DNA of 64,000 nucleotides from assembly GCF_014863585.1 (NCBI RefSeq), contig NZ_CP062253.1, positions 3,498,501-3,562,500 of the forward strand, given 5' to 3'. This document shows, piece by piece, positions 17,159 to 27,118 of this stretch. Numbering within the stretch: position 1 is the stretch's first letter; every line of letters begins with the position of its first letter. This DNA is from Pseudomonas gozinkensis (GTDB lineage Bacteria > Pseudomonadota > Gammaproteobacteria > Pseudomonadales > Pseudomonadaceae). A program made the position numbers and the translations under genes. Below the pieces are notes generated by a model. The model was not told the DNA's origin. It saw only the letters and a program-made list of their open reading frames with translations, and searched no databases.

Positions 17159-18187
17159 GTGAACGACTTCTCCGCCGCCCAGCGCAGCCGCGTCACCATG
17201 CTCGACGTCGCCGAACACGCTGGCGTCTCAAAGGCCAGCGTCTCGCGCTTCATCGGCGATGACCGCGCCCTGCTCTCCGATGCCATTGCCCAGCGCATCG
17301 AGCAGTCCATTGCCGAACTCGGCTACCGCCCGAACCAGATGGCCCGTGGCTTGAAGCGCGGCCGTACGCGCCTGATCGGCATGCTGGTGGCCGATATCCG
17401 CAACCCTTATTCGATTGCCGTGATGCATGGCGTGGAGACTGCGTGCCGCCGACACGGTTACAGCCTGGTGGTGTGCAACACCGACCGCGATGACGAGCAG
17501 GAACGCCAGCATCTGGCGCTGTTGCGCTCGTACAACATCGAAGGTTTGATCGTGAACACCCTCGGTCATCACCGGGATGAGCTGAATGAGTTGAAGCGGG
17601 AAATGCCGCTGGTGCTGGTGGATCGCAAGGTCGATGGGCTGGACAGCGATATGGTCGGGCTGAACAACCCGCAAGCCATCGAGATGGCGCTCGCGCATCT
17701 TGAGCAACGCGGCTATCACGATGTGCTGTTGGTGACGGAACCTTATGACGGCACCAGTTCGCGGATCGAGCGGGTCAACAGTTTTCAGCAGCAAATTGGC
17801 CAGCGCAAAAGCATGAATGGTGCGGTGCTGGAAACCGGTTCGAGTCTTGCGGGCGATCTTCAAACCTTTTTGAACACACCTGATTCGGGCCCGAAAGCCC
17901 TGTTCTGCGCCAATGGCGTGGCGGCGCTGGCTTGCACTCTGGCTTTGCGCGAAATTGGCTGCCGGTTGTTCGAGGATGTCGGTTTGATCGCGCTGGATGA
18001 TCTGGATTGGTATCCGTTGGTGGGCAGCGGGATCACCGCACTCGCCCAGCCTACAGAGGAGATTGGTGCGCGGGCGTTTGAGTGTTTGCTCAAGCGATTG
18101 CGTGGGGATGATGAAGCGGCGCGGACACTGGATTTTGCGCCGGTGCTCATTGAGCGTGGTTCAACCCAAGGGAAATCGGCTGACTGA
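17159..18187 (+). CDS. ptxS: LacI-family repressor of 2-ketogluconate utilisation
   Basis: 342 aa. N-terminal LacI-type helix-turn-helix (TMLDVAEHAGVSKASVSRF, residues 13-31), hinge at about 50-60, then a periplasmic-binding-protein-like effector domain (LIGMLVADIRNPYS onward). It represses the downstream kgu operon and itself, with 2-ketogluconate as inducer; this is known for PtxS. The assignment rests on the family, the kgu neighbours and identical TGAAACCGGTTTCA operators before both transcription units. The start is GTG at 17159; no strong ribosome-binding site is visible, and the first residues (MNDFSAAQRSRV) fit PtxS proteins. Confidence 0.93.
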   Translation: MNDFSAAQRSRVTMLDVAEHAGVSKASVSRFIGDDRALLSDAIAQRIEQSIAELGYRPNQMARGLKRGRTRLIGMLVADIRNPYSIAVMHGVETACRRHGYSLVVCNTDRDDEQERQHLALLRSYNIEGLIVNTLGHHRDELNELKREMPLVLVDRKVDGLDSDMVGLNNPQAIEMALAHLEQRGYHDVLLVTEPYDGTSSRIERVNSFQQQIGQRKSMNGAVLETGSSLAGDLQTFLNTPDSGPKALFCANGVAALACTLALREIGCRLFEDVGLIALDDLDWYPLVGSGITALAQPTEEIGARAFECLLKRLRGDDEAARTLDFAPVLIERGSTQGKSAD

Positions 18188-18189
18188 TC

Positions 18190-18292
18190 AGGCCCCATCG
18201 CTGGCAAGCCAGCTCCCACAGGTAATCGGGTGTACTTAAGTTTCGTGAACGATCCCGTATCTGTGGGAGCTGGCTTGCCAGCGATGAGGCCC
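18190..18292. repeat. REP doublet, type TCGCTGGCAAGCCAGC
   Basis: Inverted pair of the second REP type (CATCGCTGGCAAGCCAGCTC and its reverse complement) with a 45-bp spacer, flanked by GGCC. It lies between ptxS and its kgu target operon. Confidence 0.9.
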
Positions 18293-18334
18293 GAAAGAAC
18301 GACACACAACTTGATGATTTTTTTTGAACAAAAA

Positions 18335-18348
18335 TGAAACCGGTTTCA
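18335..18348. promoter_or_regulatory. PtxS operator of the kgu operon
   Basis: Second perfect TGAAACCGGTTTCA palindrome, 13 bp before the kguE ATG, placed to block transcription of kguEKTD. Confidence 0.9.
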
Positions 18349-18361
18349 GAGGTAGATAACA

Positions 18362-19144
18362 ATGAATAAACCTGCCGTTTCCATCAGCCTCTCCAGCTAC
18401 GGCGCCGACCTCGTGCGCCGCCGTGGCCAAGGTTCGTTCATCGAGGTGCTGGCCGCTGCCGGGGCCAATCGCATCGAATGGCGCGAGGAGCTGCTGACCA
18501 ACGAAGTCCCCGAACAACTGGCCGCCGCCACGCGAGCGGAAGGCCTGCAAAGCATCTATTCCTCGCCCACCGAATTGTGGCTTGCCGGTCAGTCGCGCCC
18601 CAATCCCGAACTCATCACCGCGCTGCAAAACGCCGAAGCGTTCGGCTCGAAGTGGCTGAAGGTGTCGCTGGGTTTCTTCACCGACAACAACGATCTGCAG
18701 ACGCTGGGGCAAATCCTTGCGCAAAGCCCGGTGCAACTGCTGGTGGAGAACGATCAGACCTTGCACGGCGGGCGCATCGAACCGTTTCAACGTTTCTTCG
18801 CCGCCGTCGAGCAACACAGCCTGCCGATCAAGATGACTTTCGATATCGGCAACTGGCAGTGGCAAGACCAGTCCGCCACCAGCGCCGCTCGACTGCTGGG
18901 CCGCCATGTCGGCTACGTGCATTGCAAAGCCGTGGCCCGCCGTACCGACGGAAAACTCGTGGCCGTGCCGCCCGCCGCCACTGACCTGCATCTGTGGGAA
19001 CAACTGCTGCGGCACATGGCCCAAGGGGTCATGCGCGCCGCCGAATACCCGTTGCAGGGCGATGACCTGGTCGCACTGACCACGGAACACGTCGCCGCCC
19101 TCGCCCGCCTCGGCCAGTCCCGCCTGGAGCCTGCTTATGTCTGA
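18362..19144 (+). CDS. kguE: KguE, sugar phosphate isomerase/epimerase-like
   Basis: 260-aa TIM-barrel protein of the xylose isomerase-like (AP_endonuc_2) family. It is the first gene of the 2-ketogluconate operon. Metal/substrate residues typical of the fold appear in [22 protein letters not shown] and YVHCKAV. Its exact reaction in the pathway is unproven; an epimerase or isomerase role is usually assumed. The ribosome-binding site is AGAGG, and the end of the gene overlaps kguK by 8 nt, indicating coupled translation. Confidence 0.88.
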   Translation: MNKPAVSISLSSYGADLVRRRGQGSFIEVLAAAGANRIEWREELLTNEVPEQLAAATRAEGLQSIYSSPTELWLAGQSRPNPELITALQNAEAFGSKWLKVSLGFFTDNNDLQTLGQILAQSPVQLLVENDQTLHGGRIEPFQRFFAAVEQHSLPIKMTFDIGNWQWQDQSATSAARLLGRHVGYVHCKAVARRTDGKLVAVPPAATDLHLWEQLLRHMAQGVMRAAEYPLQGDDLVALTTEHVAALARLGQSRLEPAYV

Positions 19145-20159
19145 GATCGATATTCTGTCGTTCGGCGAAACCATGGCCATGTTTGTCGCCGAACAGAGCG
19201 GTGATCTGGCGGCGGTCGAGCAATTCCACAAACGGATTGCCGGGGCCGACAGCAACGTGGCCATCGGGCTTTCGCGTCTGGGTTTCAAGGTGGCCTGGCT
19301 GAGCCGTGTCGGTGCCGACTCGCTGGGACGCTTTGTCGTCGAAACCCTGGCCCGCGAAGGATTGGATTGCAGCCATGTCGAAGTCGACAACGCGCACCCG
19401 ACCGGTTTCCAGCTCAAATCCCGCAACGATGACGGCAGCGATCCGACGGTCGAGTACTTCCGTCGTGGCTCGGCGGCCAGTCATCTGTCGCCGCATTCGA
19501 TCACTCCGATGCTGCTCGGTGCCCGGCACCTGCACGCCACCGGCATTCCGCCGGCGCTGTCCGCATCGGCCCGGGAGATGTCCCGTGAACTGATGACCCG
19601 CATGCGCAATGCCGGGCGCAGCGTGTCGTTCGACCCGAACCTGCGCCCAAGCCTGTGGGCCAGCGAGCGGGAAATGATCACCGAGATCAACCGCCTCGCC
19701 GCCCTCGCCCACTGGGTGTTGCCGGGTCTGAGTGAAGGCCGCTTGCTGACCGGGTTTGAAGATCCGGCGGATATCGCTGCGTTCTATCTGGATCAGGGCG
19801 CTGAAGCCGTGGCGATCAAGCTCGGGCCGCAGGGTGCGTATTACCGCACGCATCTGGATCAGGGTTTTGTCGCCGGGGTGCCGGTCGAAACCGTGGTCGA
19901 TACGGTCGGTGCCGGCGATGGTTTTGCGGTCGGGATGATCAGCGCCCTGCTGGAGCATCAGAGTTTTCCCGAGGCGGTCAGACGCGCCAACTGGATTGGC
20001 AGTCGGGCGGTGCAGAGCCGTGGCGACATGGAGGGTTTGCCGACCCGCTCCGAACTCACCGCTGAATTCGAGGCCGCCTTCGCGAGCAAGGTCGCTCCCA
20101 CAAGTCTTGTGTACGCCACAGACACTGTGGGAGCTGGCTTGCCAGCGATGAGGCCCTGA
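19137..20159 (+). CDS. kguK: 2-ketogluconate kinase, C-terminus extended by REP sequence
   Basis: 340-aa PfkB/ribokinase-family sugar kinase that phosphorylates imported 2-ketogluconate to 2-keto-6-phosphogluconate. The substrate region ([14 protein letters not shown]) is near residue 40, and the anion-hole/catalytic motif [12 protein letters not shown] has catalytic base D261. The domain ends around residue 313 (SELTAEFEA). The last roughly 25 residues (to ...GAGLPAMRP) are translated from a REP doublet that supplies the stop codon. This tail is absent from the family fold and is probably unstructured. Confidence 0.92.
   Translation: MSEIDILSFGETMAMFVAEQSGDLAAVEQFHKRIAGADSNVAIGLSRLGFKVAWLSRVGADSLGRFVVETLAREGLDCSHVEVDNAHPTGFQLKSRNDDGSDPTVEYFRRGSAASHLSPHSITPMLLGARHLHATGIPPALSASAREMSRELMTRMRNAGRSVSFDPNLRPSLWASEREMITEINRLAALAHWVLPGLSEGRLLTGFEDPADIAAFYLDQGAEAVAIKLGPQGAYYRTHLDQGFVAGVPVETVVDTVGAGDGFAVGMISALLEHQSFPEAVRRANWIGSRAVQSRGDMEGLPTRSELTAEFEAAFASKVAPTSLVYATDTVGAGLPAMRP
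20076..20159. repeat. Hybrid REP doublet inside the kguK 3' end
   Basis: The left unit is the GCGAGCAAG-type (TTCGCGAGCAAGGTCGCTCC). The right unit is the other type (GGGAGCTGGCTTGCCAGCGA). All other complete doublets in the window pair units of one type, so this one is mixed. It is translated as the kguK C-terminus. Confidence 0.88.
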
Positions 20160-20217
20160 CAGGCAACACATTTTTTGAACCTGCTGCGACAAAAACAACA
20201 AGCTCAGGAGCAAGACC

Positions 20218-21516
20218 ATGAAAACCGCAACCCTCGCCACCCGCCGCTGGTGGTACATCATGCCGATCGTGTTCATCACCTACAGCCTGGCGTACCTGGA
20301 CCGCGCCAATTACGGTTTTGCCGCCGCCTCGGGCATGGCCGCCGACCTGATGATCACCCCGGGCCTGTCCTCGCTGCTCGGAGCGCTGTTCTTCCTCGGC
20401 TACTTTTTCTTCCAGGTGCCCGGCGCGATCTACGCGCAAAAGCACAGCGTCAAGAAGCTGATCTTCGTCAGCCTGATACTCTGGGGCGGACTCGCCACGC
20501 TGACCGGCGTGGTCTCCAACGCCTATTGGCTGATCGTCATCCGTTTCATGCTCGGCGTGGTCGAAGCGGCGGTGATGCCGGCGATGCTGGTCTATCTCTG
20601 CCACTGGTTCACCCGCGCCGAACGCTCGCGGGCCAACACCTTCCTGATCCTCGGCAACCCGGTAACCATGCTCTGGATGTCAGTGGTTTCGGGCTATCTG
20701 GTGCAGCATTTCAGCTGGCGCTGGATGTTCATCATCGAAGGCCTGCCGGCGGTGCTCTGGGCGTTTATCTGGTGGAAGCTGGCCGATGATCGTCCGGCCC
20801 AGGCCAAGTGGCTCAACGACCAGGAAAAGCACGATCTGGAAAGCGCTCTCGCCGCCGAACAGGTCGGTATCAAAGCAGTGAAGAACTACGCCGAAGCCTT
20901 CCGTTCGCCGAAGGTGATCATTCTGGCGCTGCAATTCTTCTGCTGGAGCATCGGCGTCTACGGCTTCGTGCTGTGGTTGCCGTCGATCCTCAAGGCCGGC
21001 GCGCAGATGGACATGATCGAAGCCGGCTGGCTGTCGGCCCTACCTTATCTCGCGGCGGTAATCGGCATGCTGCTGGTGTCGTGGGGCTCGGACAAACTGC
21101 AAAAGCGCAAACGCTTCGTCTGGCCGCCGCTGCTGATTGCCTCGGTGGCGTTCTACGGCTCCTACGCCCTGGGCGCGGAGCATTTCTGGTGGTCGTACAC
21201 GCTGCTGGTGATTGCCGGCGCCTGCATGTACGCGCCTTACGGGCCGTTCTTCGCCATCGTTCCGGAGATTCTGCCGGCCAACGTTGCCGGTGGTGCCATG
21301 GCGCTGATCAACAGCATGGGCGCCCTCGGCTCGTTCGGCGGTTCGTATCTGGTCGGTTACCTGAACAGCTCCACCGGTTCGCCCGGCGCTTCATACCTGT
21401 TGATGAGTGGCGCGCTGATGCTCTCGGTGGTGCTGACGATTTTTCTCAAGCCCGGCGCCAGCGACCGGGTGACGGCCAAGCGCGTCGCTCCGCGTCCGCT
21501 ACCGGCCCATTCCTGA
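20218..21516 (+). CDS. kguT: 2-ketogluconate transporter, MFS
   Basis: 432-aa major facilitator of the anion:cation symporter (ACS) type with 12 membrane segments. The ACS hallmark YLDRANYGFA lies after TM1 (residues 25-34), and ARSRANTFLIL-type helices follow in the N-half. It imports 2-ketogluconate across the inner membrane; the substrate assignment comes from its place between kguK and kguD under PtxS control. Ribosome-binding site CAGGAG 7 nt before the ATG. Confidence 0.9.
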   Translation: MKTATLATRRWWYIMPIVFITYSLAYLDRANYGFAAASGMAADLMITPGLSSLLGALFFLGYFFFQVPGAIYAQKHSVKKLIFVSLILWGGLATLTGVVSNAYWLIVIRFMLGVVEAAVMPAMLVYLCHWFTRAERSRANTFLILGNPVTMLWMSVVSGYLVQHFSWRWMFIIEGLPAVLWAFIWWKLADDRPAQAKWLNDQEKHDLESALAAEQVGIKAVKNYAEAFRSPKVIILALQFFCWSIGVYGFVLWLPSILKAGAQMDMIEAGWLSALPYLAAVIGMLLVSWGSDKLQKRKRFVWPPLLIASVAFYGSYALGAEHFWWSYTLLVIAGACMYAPYGPFFAIVPEILPANVAGGAMALINSMGALGSFGGSYLVGYLNSSTGSPGASYLLMSGALMLSVVLTIFLKPGASDRVTAKRVAPRPLPAHS

Positions 21517-21537
21517 ATTGATAGAGAGATGACTGCG

Positions 21538-22515
21538 ATGAAGAAGCAGGTTGTGTTGTACAAGAAACTGTCGCCGGCGCTGATGGCGCGTCTTGAGGAA
21601 CAGGTCGATGTGACGCTGATCGACAGCCTCGACGCCGACGGCCTGATGAAACTGCGCGACGCCCTGCCCGCCGCCCACGGTCTGCTTGGCGCCAGCCTGA
21701 AACTGGACGCGGCGCTGCTCGATCTCGCACCGAACCTGGAAGCCATCTCCAGCGTCTCGGTGGGCGTCGACAACTACGACATCGACTACCTGACCCGGCG
21801 CAAAATCCTGCTGACCAACACCCCGGACGTGCTCACCGAAACCACCGCCGACACCGGTTTCGCGCTGATCCTGGCCGCCGCCCGACGCGTAGTCGAGCTG
21901 GCGAACATGGTGCGCGGCGGCCACTGGCACCGCAGCATCGGCCCTGCACATTTCGGCACTGATGTGCACGGCAAGACGCTGGGCATCATCGGCATGGGGC
22001 GGATCGGCGAGGCGTTGGCCCAGCGTGGGCATTTCGGGTTCGGGATGCCGGTGACCTATCACAGCCAGTCGCGCAAACCGGCGGTTGAACAGCGTTTCGA
22101 TGCGCAGTACCGAAGTCTGGAGGAGCTGTTGCAGCAGGCGGATTTCATCTGTCTGACCTTGCCGCTGACGGCGCAGACTGAAGGATTGATTGGCGCCGAA
22201 CAGTTTGCGTTGATGCGCCCGGAAAGCATCTTCATCAACATTTCCCGAGGCAAGGTTGTGGATGAGGCGGCGATGATCGACGCCTTGCGGCATAACCGGA
22301 TTCGCGCGGCGGGGCTGGATGTGTTCGAACGTGAACCGTTGAATCACGATTCACCGCTGCTGCAACTGAACAACGTGGTCGCGACGCCGCACATGGGTTC
22401 GGCAACCCATGAAACGCGTGAAGCGATGGCGCGCTGTGCGGTGGAGAATCTGTTGGCGGCGTTGGCGGGAAAGAAGCCGATGAATCTGGTGAATTCATCA
22501 GCTTGGCAAGGCTGA
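21538..22515 (+). CDS. kguD: 2-ketogluconate-6-phosphate reductase
   Basis: 325-aa D-2-hydroxyacid dehydrogenase that reduces 2-keto-6-phosphogluconate to 6-phosphogluconate. NAD(P)-binding motif GIIGMGRIGEALA is near residue 150. The catalytic triad is readable: Arg in NISRGKVVDE, Glu in FEREPL and His in TPHMGSATHETR. Two in-frame ATGs occur (21529, 21538); GAGAG sits at a usable distance only from the second, which begins MKKQVVLYKK. Last gene of the kgu operon; a REP doublet follows. Confidence 0.9.
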   Translation: MKKQVVLYKKLSPALMARLEEQVDVTLIDSLDADGLMKLRDALPAAHGLLGASLKLDAALLDLAPNLEAISSVSVGVDNYDIDYLTRRKILLTNTPDVLTETTADTGFALILAAARRVVELANMVRGGHWHRSIGPAHFGTDVHGKTLGIIGMGRIGEALAQRGHFGFGMPVTYHSQSRKPAVEQRFDAQYRSLEELLQQADFICLTLPLTAQTEGLIGAEQFALMRPESIFINISRGKVVDEAAMIDALRHNRIRAAGLDVFEREPLNHDSPLLQLNNVVATPHMGSATHETREAMARCAVENLLAALAGKKPMNLVNSSAWQG

Positions 22516-22533
22516 CATTTTCCTATTCTGGAA

Positions 22534-22634
22534 GGGCCCTATCGCTGGCAAGCCAGCTCCCACAGATTTAGCGGTGATCACAATTCCGTGCACACCACCG
22601 ACACTGTGGGAGCTGGCTTGCCAGCGATGGGGCC
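22534..22634. repeat. REP doublet, type TCGCTGGCAAGCCAGC
   Basis: Inverted pair of TCGCTGGCAAGCCAGCTCCC units with flanking GGGCC/GGCC, between the convergent kguD and aruH genes. Confidence 0.9.
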
Positions 22635-22655
22635 AGTCAAGGCAATACACATCTT

Positions 22656-23843
22656 TCAGGCGCTGCGCACCTGGAGAAGTTGCGCAGCGCACAGGGCAAT
22701 CCGCGAGCACGCATCCGCCAGTTTCACCCGATCCACCACCAGCCCGATGCGAATATGCCCTGCCGCACTCGGCCCGAACGCTTCACCGGCCAGCACCGAA
22801 ACCCCATAACCCTCGAGCAACCGCTCGGCAAAATCCTGCGCACCGATCCCGGTCTGGCGCACATCGACCATAACAAACATCCCGCCATCCGGCTTGATCG
22901 GGTACAACCCCGGACAGCCGCGCAGGCGTCCGCACACCAGATCCCTGCGCAAGCGGTATTCCTCGCGCATCTGCGTCACTTCCGGCAAATCCTTCTCCAG
23001 AGCGACCTGCGCGGCTTTCTGCACAAAGTCCGGCAGACCGAACAGCATGCTCAACGACAGGTTCACCAGATGCTCGGCCAACGGTTTCGGCCCGATCATC
23101 CAGCCGATCCGCCACCCGGTCATTGCGTGGGATTTGGACAAACTGTTGATGGTCGCCGTGCGCTCGGCCATACCCGGCAGACTGGCCGGGCTGACGTGCT
23201 CGCCTTCGTATAACAATTCGCTGTAGACCTCATCGCTGATCAGCCACAGGTCATGACGAATGCACAACGCCGCCAGTTCCTGCCAGATCAGCAGCGACAG
23301 ACTGGCGCCGGAAGGATTGTTGGGACTGTTGAGCAACATGGCCCGAGTCTTCGGAGTGATCCGCGCCGCGACATCCGCCGGGTCGACACGAAAACCGTTT
23401 TCCGGACGCACCGGAACAGGCACCACGGTTGCACCGCAGGCGCCGAACACACCTTCATAAGTCACGTACATCGGTTCGGCGACGATCACTTCATCGCCCG
23501 GATCCAGCAGACATTGCGCCACCGAATACACCGCGCATTGCGCGCCGGGCAGCACAATCACATGCTCGGCGTCCACCTCCTGACCGCTGCGCCGCCGATG
23601 GCGTTCAGCAATCCGCTTGCGCAGCTCCAGCCGGCCGCGCACTTCGGAATAATGGGTATCGCCTGCCAGCAGGCTGTCGATGGCGCCGTGGATGATCGGC
23701 AGCGGCGTATCGAAATCCGGATCACCCACGGACAGCAGCAACACATCAATGCCCTCGGCGCGTAACTCCAGCGCTCGGTCGTGAATCCGCCAGGCCGCTG
23801 CTCCCTCCCCGGCGATTCGTTGGGTCAAGGCTGAATAGCGCAT
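22656..23843 (-). CDS. aruH: Class I/II PLP aminotransferase, AruH-like (arginine:pyruvate transaminase)
   Basis: 395-aa fold-type I aminotransferase; cytosolic. The PLP lysine is K237 in SLSKSHAM; D204 and Y207 (ISDEVYSE) contact the ring nitrogen and phenol oxygen, and NNPSG is at 175-179. The N-terminus (RIAGEGAAAW, then LLLSVGDPDFDTP) and C-terminus (VLAGEAFGPSAAGHIR) closely match what is known of P. aeruginosa AruH, which starts the arginine transaminase pathway. The usual aruI and aruRS partners are not here. A chemoreceptor gene ends 41 bp upstream on the same strand. The arginine specificity is therefore a sequence-likeness inference. Confidence 0.7.
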   Translation of the reverse strand: MRYSALTQRIAGEGAAAWRIHDRALELRAEGIDVLLLSVGDPDFDTPLPIIHGAIDSLLAGDTHYSEVRGRLELRKRIAERHRRRSGQEVDAEHVIVLPGAQCAVYSVAQCLLDPGDEVIVAEPMYVTYEGVFGACGATVVPVPVRPENGFRVDPADVAARITPKTRAMLLNSPNNPSGASLSLLIWQELAALCIRHDLWLISDEVYSELLYEGEHVSPASLPGMAERTATINSLSKSHAMTGWRIGWMIGPKPLAEHLVNLSLSMLFGLPDFVQKAAQVALEKDLPEVTQMREEYRLRRDLVCGRLRGCPGLYPIKPDGGMFVMVDVRQTGIGAQDFAERLLEGYGVSVLAGEAFGPSAAGHIRIGLVVDRVKLADACSRIALCAAQLLQVRSA

Positions 23844-23884
23844 GTACGTCTCCTGATTGCGCGGTCTCCAGCCTTCACCCTAGG

Positions 23885-25510
23885 TCAAATCACAAACCGC
23901 GCCACCATCGCGTTCAAATCCACCGCCAGGCGCGACAGTTCGTGGGTCGCGGCGCTGGTTTGATTCGCGCCGGCAGCCGATTGCGTGGCCAGGTCGCGGA
24001 TGTTGACCAGGTTGCGATCGACCTCGCGGGACACCTGCGCCTGCTCTTCCGAAGCGCTGGCGATCACCAGGTTGCGTTCGTTGATCTGGTGAATCGATTG
24101 AGTGATCTGCTCCAGCGCCACGCCAGCAGCGCGGGCCATTTCCAGGGTGGACTGGGTGCGCTGGTTGCTTTGCTGCATCGACTCGACCGCTTCACCGGTG
24201 CCGTTCTGGATGCCGGCGACCATTTTTTCGATTTCCTGGGTCGATTGCGCAGTGCGATGAGCCAGGGCGCGAACTTCGTCCGCCACCACCGCAAATCCAC
24301 GCCCGGCTTCACCGGCACGGGCCGCTTCGATGGCGGCGTTGAGCGCCAGCAGGTTGGTCTGTTCGGCGATGGCGCGGATCACGTCCAGCACTTTGCCAAT
24401 GTCGCGACCCTGAGTAGCCAGACCTTCGATCATCTGTGCGGTGTTCTGCACGTCGTGGGTCATGGTCTGGATCGCGTCCACGGTTTTCACCACCTGATCG
24501 CGACCTTCACGGGCGGCGTGGGTGGACTGGTTCGAGGCTTCGGAGGTCGACACCGCGTTGCGTGCGACCTCTTCCACCGCAGCGGTCATTTCGTTGACAG
24601 CGGTGGCAGCCTGTTCGATTTCGTCGTTCTGTTGTTGCAGACCGCGAGAGGCTTCTTCAGTCACGGCGCTGAGTTCTTCGGCAGCGGCGCCCAGTTGCGT
24701 GGCGGAGCCGGCGATCTGCTCGATGGTCTTGCGCAGATTGGTCTGCATTGCGGCCAAGGCTTCAAGCAGACGCGCCGGTTCGTCCTTGCCATCGACTTCG
24801 ATGGTTTTGGTCAGGTTGCCGCCGGCGATGGTTTGTGCGGCAGCGACGGCACGGTTCAACGGGGTGACAATGCTGCGGGTCAGCAGCCAGGCCAGCAACA
24901 CCGTGGCCAGTGCCGCGATGACCGCCACAATGACGATGCCGGTAATTGCGCTGTCGTAGTGGTCGCCCGCCTGGGTCGAAGCGGTCTTCGCATCGGCGGC
25001 GTTGATCGCAATCAGCTTGTTGAGCTGCTCGCCCATCTGGTCGGTGCCGTCCTTGATCTTCGTGTTGATCAGGGTACGCATCTCATCGACCTTGTCCTGA
25101 CGCGACAAGTCCATCATCTGGTTCTGGGCTTGCAGATAGTTGTCGAGGGTCGTCGCGAAAGTCTGATACAGCGCGCGCTCTTCCGAACCGGCCGGCAATG
25201 CTGCGTAACTGGCCTGGGCGGCACGCACCTTGTCCACCAGCACGCCGATGCGGGTCTGGGCTTCCTGCAGACCGGCCGGATCGCGGTTGACCAGAATGCG
25301 GAATGACAGAATGCGCAGGCGCAAGACGTTTTCCGTGACCACGGCAAGTTGCGTGACGCTTGGCAACTGCGTCGACTCCATCTCCAGCGACGCCTGACGG
25401 ATGATCGACATGCGATTGACGGCGAACACGCCGAGCACGATCACCAGCAAGGCAATAAAGGCAAAACCGAGGAAGGCACGGGGCGCGATATTCAGATTAC
25501 GCAAGGACAT
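23885..25510 (-). CDS. Methyl-accepting chemotaxis protein
   Basis: 541-aa transmembrane chemoreceptor. TM1 is at about 12-32, a four-helix-bundle periplasmic domain at about 35-190, TM2 at about 190-212 and HAMP at about 213-265. A cytoplasmic coiled-coil follows with the conserved tip ([20 protein letters not shown], then [20 protein letters not shown]). No C-terminal pentapeptide tether is present. It lies just upstream of the AruH-like gene on the same strand, so a ligand related to amino-acid catabolism is possible but unproven. Confidence 0.9.
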   Translation of the reverse strand: MSLRNLNIAPRAFLGFAFIALLVIVLGVFAVNRMSIIRQASLEMESTQLPSVTQLAVVTENVLRLRILSFRILVNRDPAGLQEAQTRIGVLVDKVRAAQASYAALPAGSEERALYQTFATTLDNYLQAQNQMMDLSRQDKVDEMRTLINTKIKDGTDQMGEQLNKLIAINAADAKTASTQAGDHYDSAITGIVIVAVIAALATVLLAWLLTRSIVTPLNRAVAAAQTIAGGNLTKTIEVDGKDEPARLLEALAAMQTNLRKTIEQIAGSATQLGAAAEELSAVTEEASRGLQQQNDEIEQAATAVNEMTAAVEEVARNAVSTSEASNQSTHAAREGRDQVVKTVDAIQTMTHDVQNTAQMIEGLATQGRDIGKVLDVIRAIAEQTNLLALNAAIEAARAGEAGRGFAVVADEVRALAHRTAQSTQEIEKMVAGIQNGTGEAVESMQQSNQRTQSTLEMARAAGVALEQITQSIHQINERNLVIASASEEQAQVSREVDRNLVNIRDLATQSAAGANQTSAATHELSRLAVDLNAMVARFVI

Positions 25511-25683
25511 AGGAGGACTCTCGGATAGTTGAAGCTACAAGCGTCCATGCCCTGTTCACTGGCCCGTGGGGCGGGGTTCAGTCCGGCGTCACTGTTTTGG
25601 GAAGTCTTGTGTGCGCCTGATTTCTGTATCGGCCAGGCTTGAGGAAGTTTGCGGGGAAAGATGAAATATTTTTCAAGATGTTG

Positions 25684-25709
25684 CGGGTGTTTCAGCGTTG
25701 AAACACCCG
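25684..25709 (-). terminator. Stem-loop after glycerate kinase
   Basis: CGGGTGTTTCA - GCGT - TGAAACACCCG, an 11-bp perfect stem 25 bp beyond the glycerate kinase stop codon. The T tract on the minus strand is poor, so termination is only probable. Confidence 0.45.
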
Positions 25710-25733
25710 TTGTTTTAGATGATGGGTGACAGG

Positions 25734-26873
25734 TCAGGCCGGGGTTGCCATACGCCAGACGCGAGCGATGTCTGTGGCACGTTCGCGCAACAGGCGCGGC
25801 GCCTCCGCACAAGCTTGCTCGAGGGACATTGGGCCGCTGGTGACGGCGAATGCGGCATCGATACCGTGATCGTAAAGTTCCTGATAGCCCTCGCCCAAAG
25901 TGCCGGCGATGACGATCACGGGAACGCCTTGTTGCTTGGCGATCCGCGCTACGCCGAACGGGGTTTTGCCACGCAGGGTCTGAGCATCGAAGCGCCCTTC
26001 GCCGGTGACCACCAGATCTGCGCCCTTCACCGCATCGGCCAGTCCGACCAGTTCCGCGACTACTTCGACACCGGCCTGGAATCGCGCACCGAGAAACGCC
26101 TTGGCCGCGAAACCCAGTCCGCCTGCCGCACCGCTGCCCGGTTCATCGCGTACGTCATTGCCCAGCGCTTGGGCGCAGAGTTCTGCGAAGTGACCGAGAG
26201 CCTGATCCAGTTGTTGAACTTGCGCAGGAGATGCGCCCTTCTGCGGGCCGAAAATCGCCGAGGCGCCGTGGGGGCCGCACAGCGGATTGTTGACGTCGGC
26301 GGCGATGTCGAAACGGACGTGCGCCAGACGCGGGTCAAGTTCGCTGAGATCCAGTTTTGCAAGTTGCGCCAGCGCCAGACCGCCCGGCACCAGCGATTGC
26401 CCTTGGGCATCCAGCAGTTTCACGCCCAGCGCCTGCATCGCGCCGGCGCCGCCGTCGTTGGTGGCGCTGCCGCCGATGGCCAGAATGACGCGTTGTGCGC
26501 CGGCATCCAGCGCGGCGCGGATCAGTTCACCGGTGCCGAACGTGCTGCTGATGCACGCGTCACGCTGCCCCGGCGGCACCAATTGCAATCCGCTGGCCTC
26601 GGCCATCTCGATGATTGCGGTGTGGTTGTGTGGCAGCCAGCCCCACGCCGCTTCGACCGCTGCACCCAACGGGCCGCGCACGCGGGTGCGGCGCAGTTCA
26701 CCTTCACACGCGGCGAGAATCGACTCCACCGTACCTTCGCCACCGTCGGCCATCGGGCATTTGACCAGCGTCGCCTGCGGCCAGACCTGCGCCAGGCCCA
26801 GCGCGATGGCTTCTGCAACGCCTTGGGCACTCAGGCTGTCCTTGAACGAATCGGGGGCGATGACGATTTTCAT
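25734..26873 (-). CDS. Glycerate kinase
   Basis: 379-aa GlxK/GarK-type glycerate 2-kinase (Pfam Gly_kinase). The N-terminal signature MKIVIAPDSFKDSLSA is intact. Substrate/nucleotide motifs MADGGEGTVE, AIGGSATNDGGAGA, GAAGGLGFAAKAF and VTGEGRFDAQT appear in family order. It phosphorylates D-glycerate to 2-phosphoglycerate. The ATG at 26873 has GGAG 7 nt upstream; the open frame extends further but without a site. The next upstream gene on the same strand is cdaR, whose homologues control sugar-diacid and glycerate genes. Confidence 0.92.
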   Translation of the reverse strand: MKIVIAPDSFKDSLSAQGVAEAIALGLAQVWPQATLVKCPMADGGEGTVESILAACEGELRRTRVRGPLGAAVEAAWGWLPHNHTAIIEMAEASGLQLVPPGQRDACISSTFGTGELIRAALDAGAQRVILAIGGSATNDGGAGAMQALGVKLLDAQGQSLVPGGLALAQLAKLDLSELDPRLAHVRFDIAADVNNPLCGPHGASAIFGPQKGASPAQVQQLDQALGHFAELCAQALGNDVRDEPGSGAAGGLGFAAKAFLGARFQAGVEVVAELVGLADAVKGADLVVTGEGRFDAQTLRGKTPFGVARIAKQQGVPVIVIAGTLGEGYQELYDHGIDAAFAVTSGPMSLEQACAEAPRLLRERATDIARVWRMATPA

Positions 26874-27003
26874 GCGAATTCTCCAGTTCCAATGCCCCTC
26901 ATGCTGCCAGTCGCCTTGCCCGATGACGCCTGTCCGCTGCACAAGTTGGATTGGCGTTTATTGTTCATTTTCACAAAGGCAGGAATTTCGGTGCTGAATG
27001 TTC

Positions 27004-27107
27004 CGGCCCTATCGCTGGCAAGCCAGCTCCCACAGGGTTTTGCATCGTTCACATATTTTGTGCACGCCCGGATACTTGTGGGAGCTGGCTTGCCAGCGAT
27101 GGGGCTC
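27004..27107. repeat. REP doublet, type TCGCTGGCAAGCCAGC
   Basis: Inverted pair (TATCGCTGGCAAGCCAGCTC and reverse complement) between cdaR and the glycerate kinase gene. Confidence 0.9.
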
Positions 27108-27118
27108 TCAAGAACACC

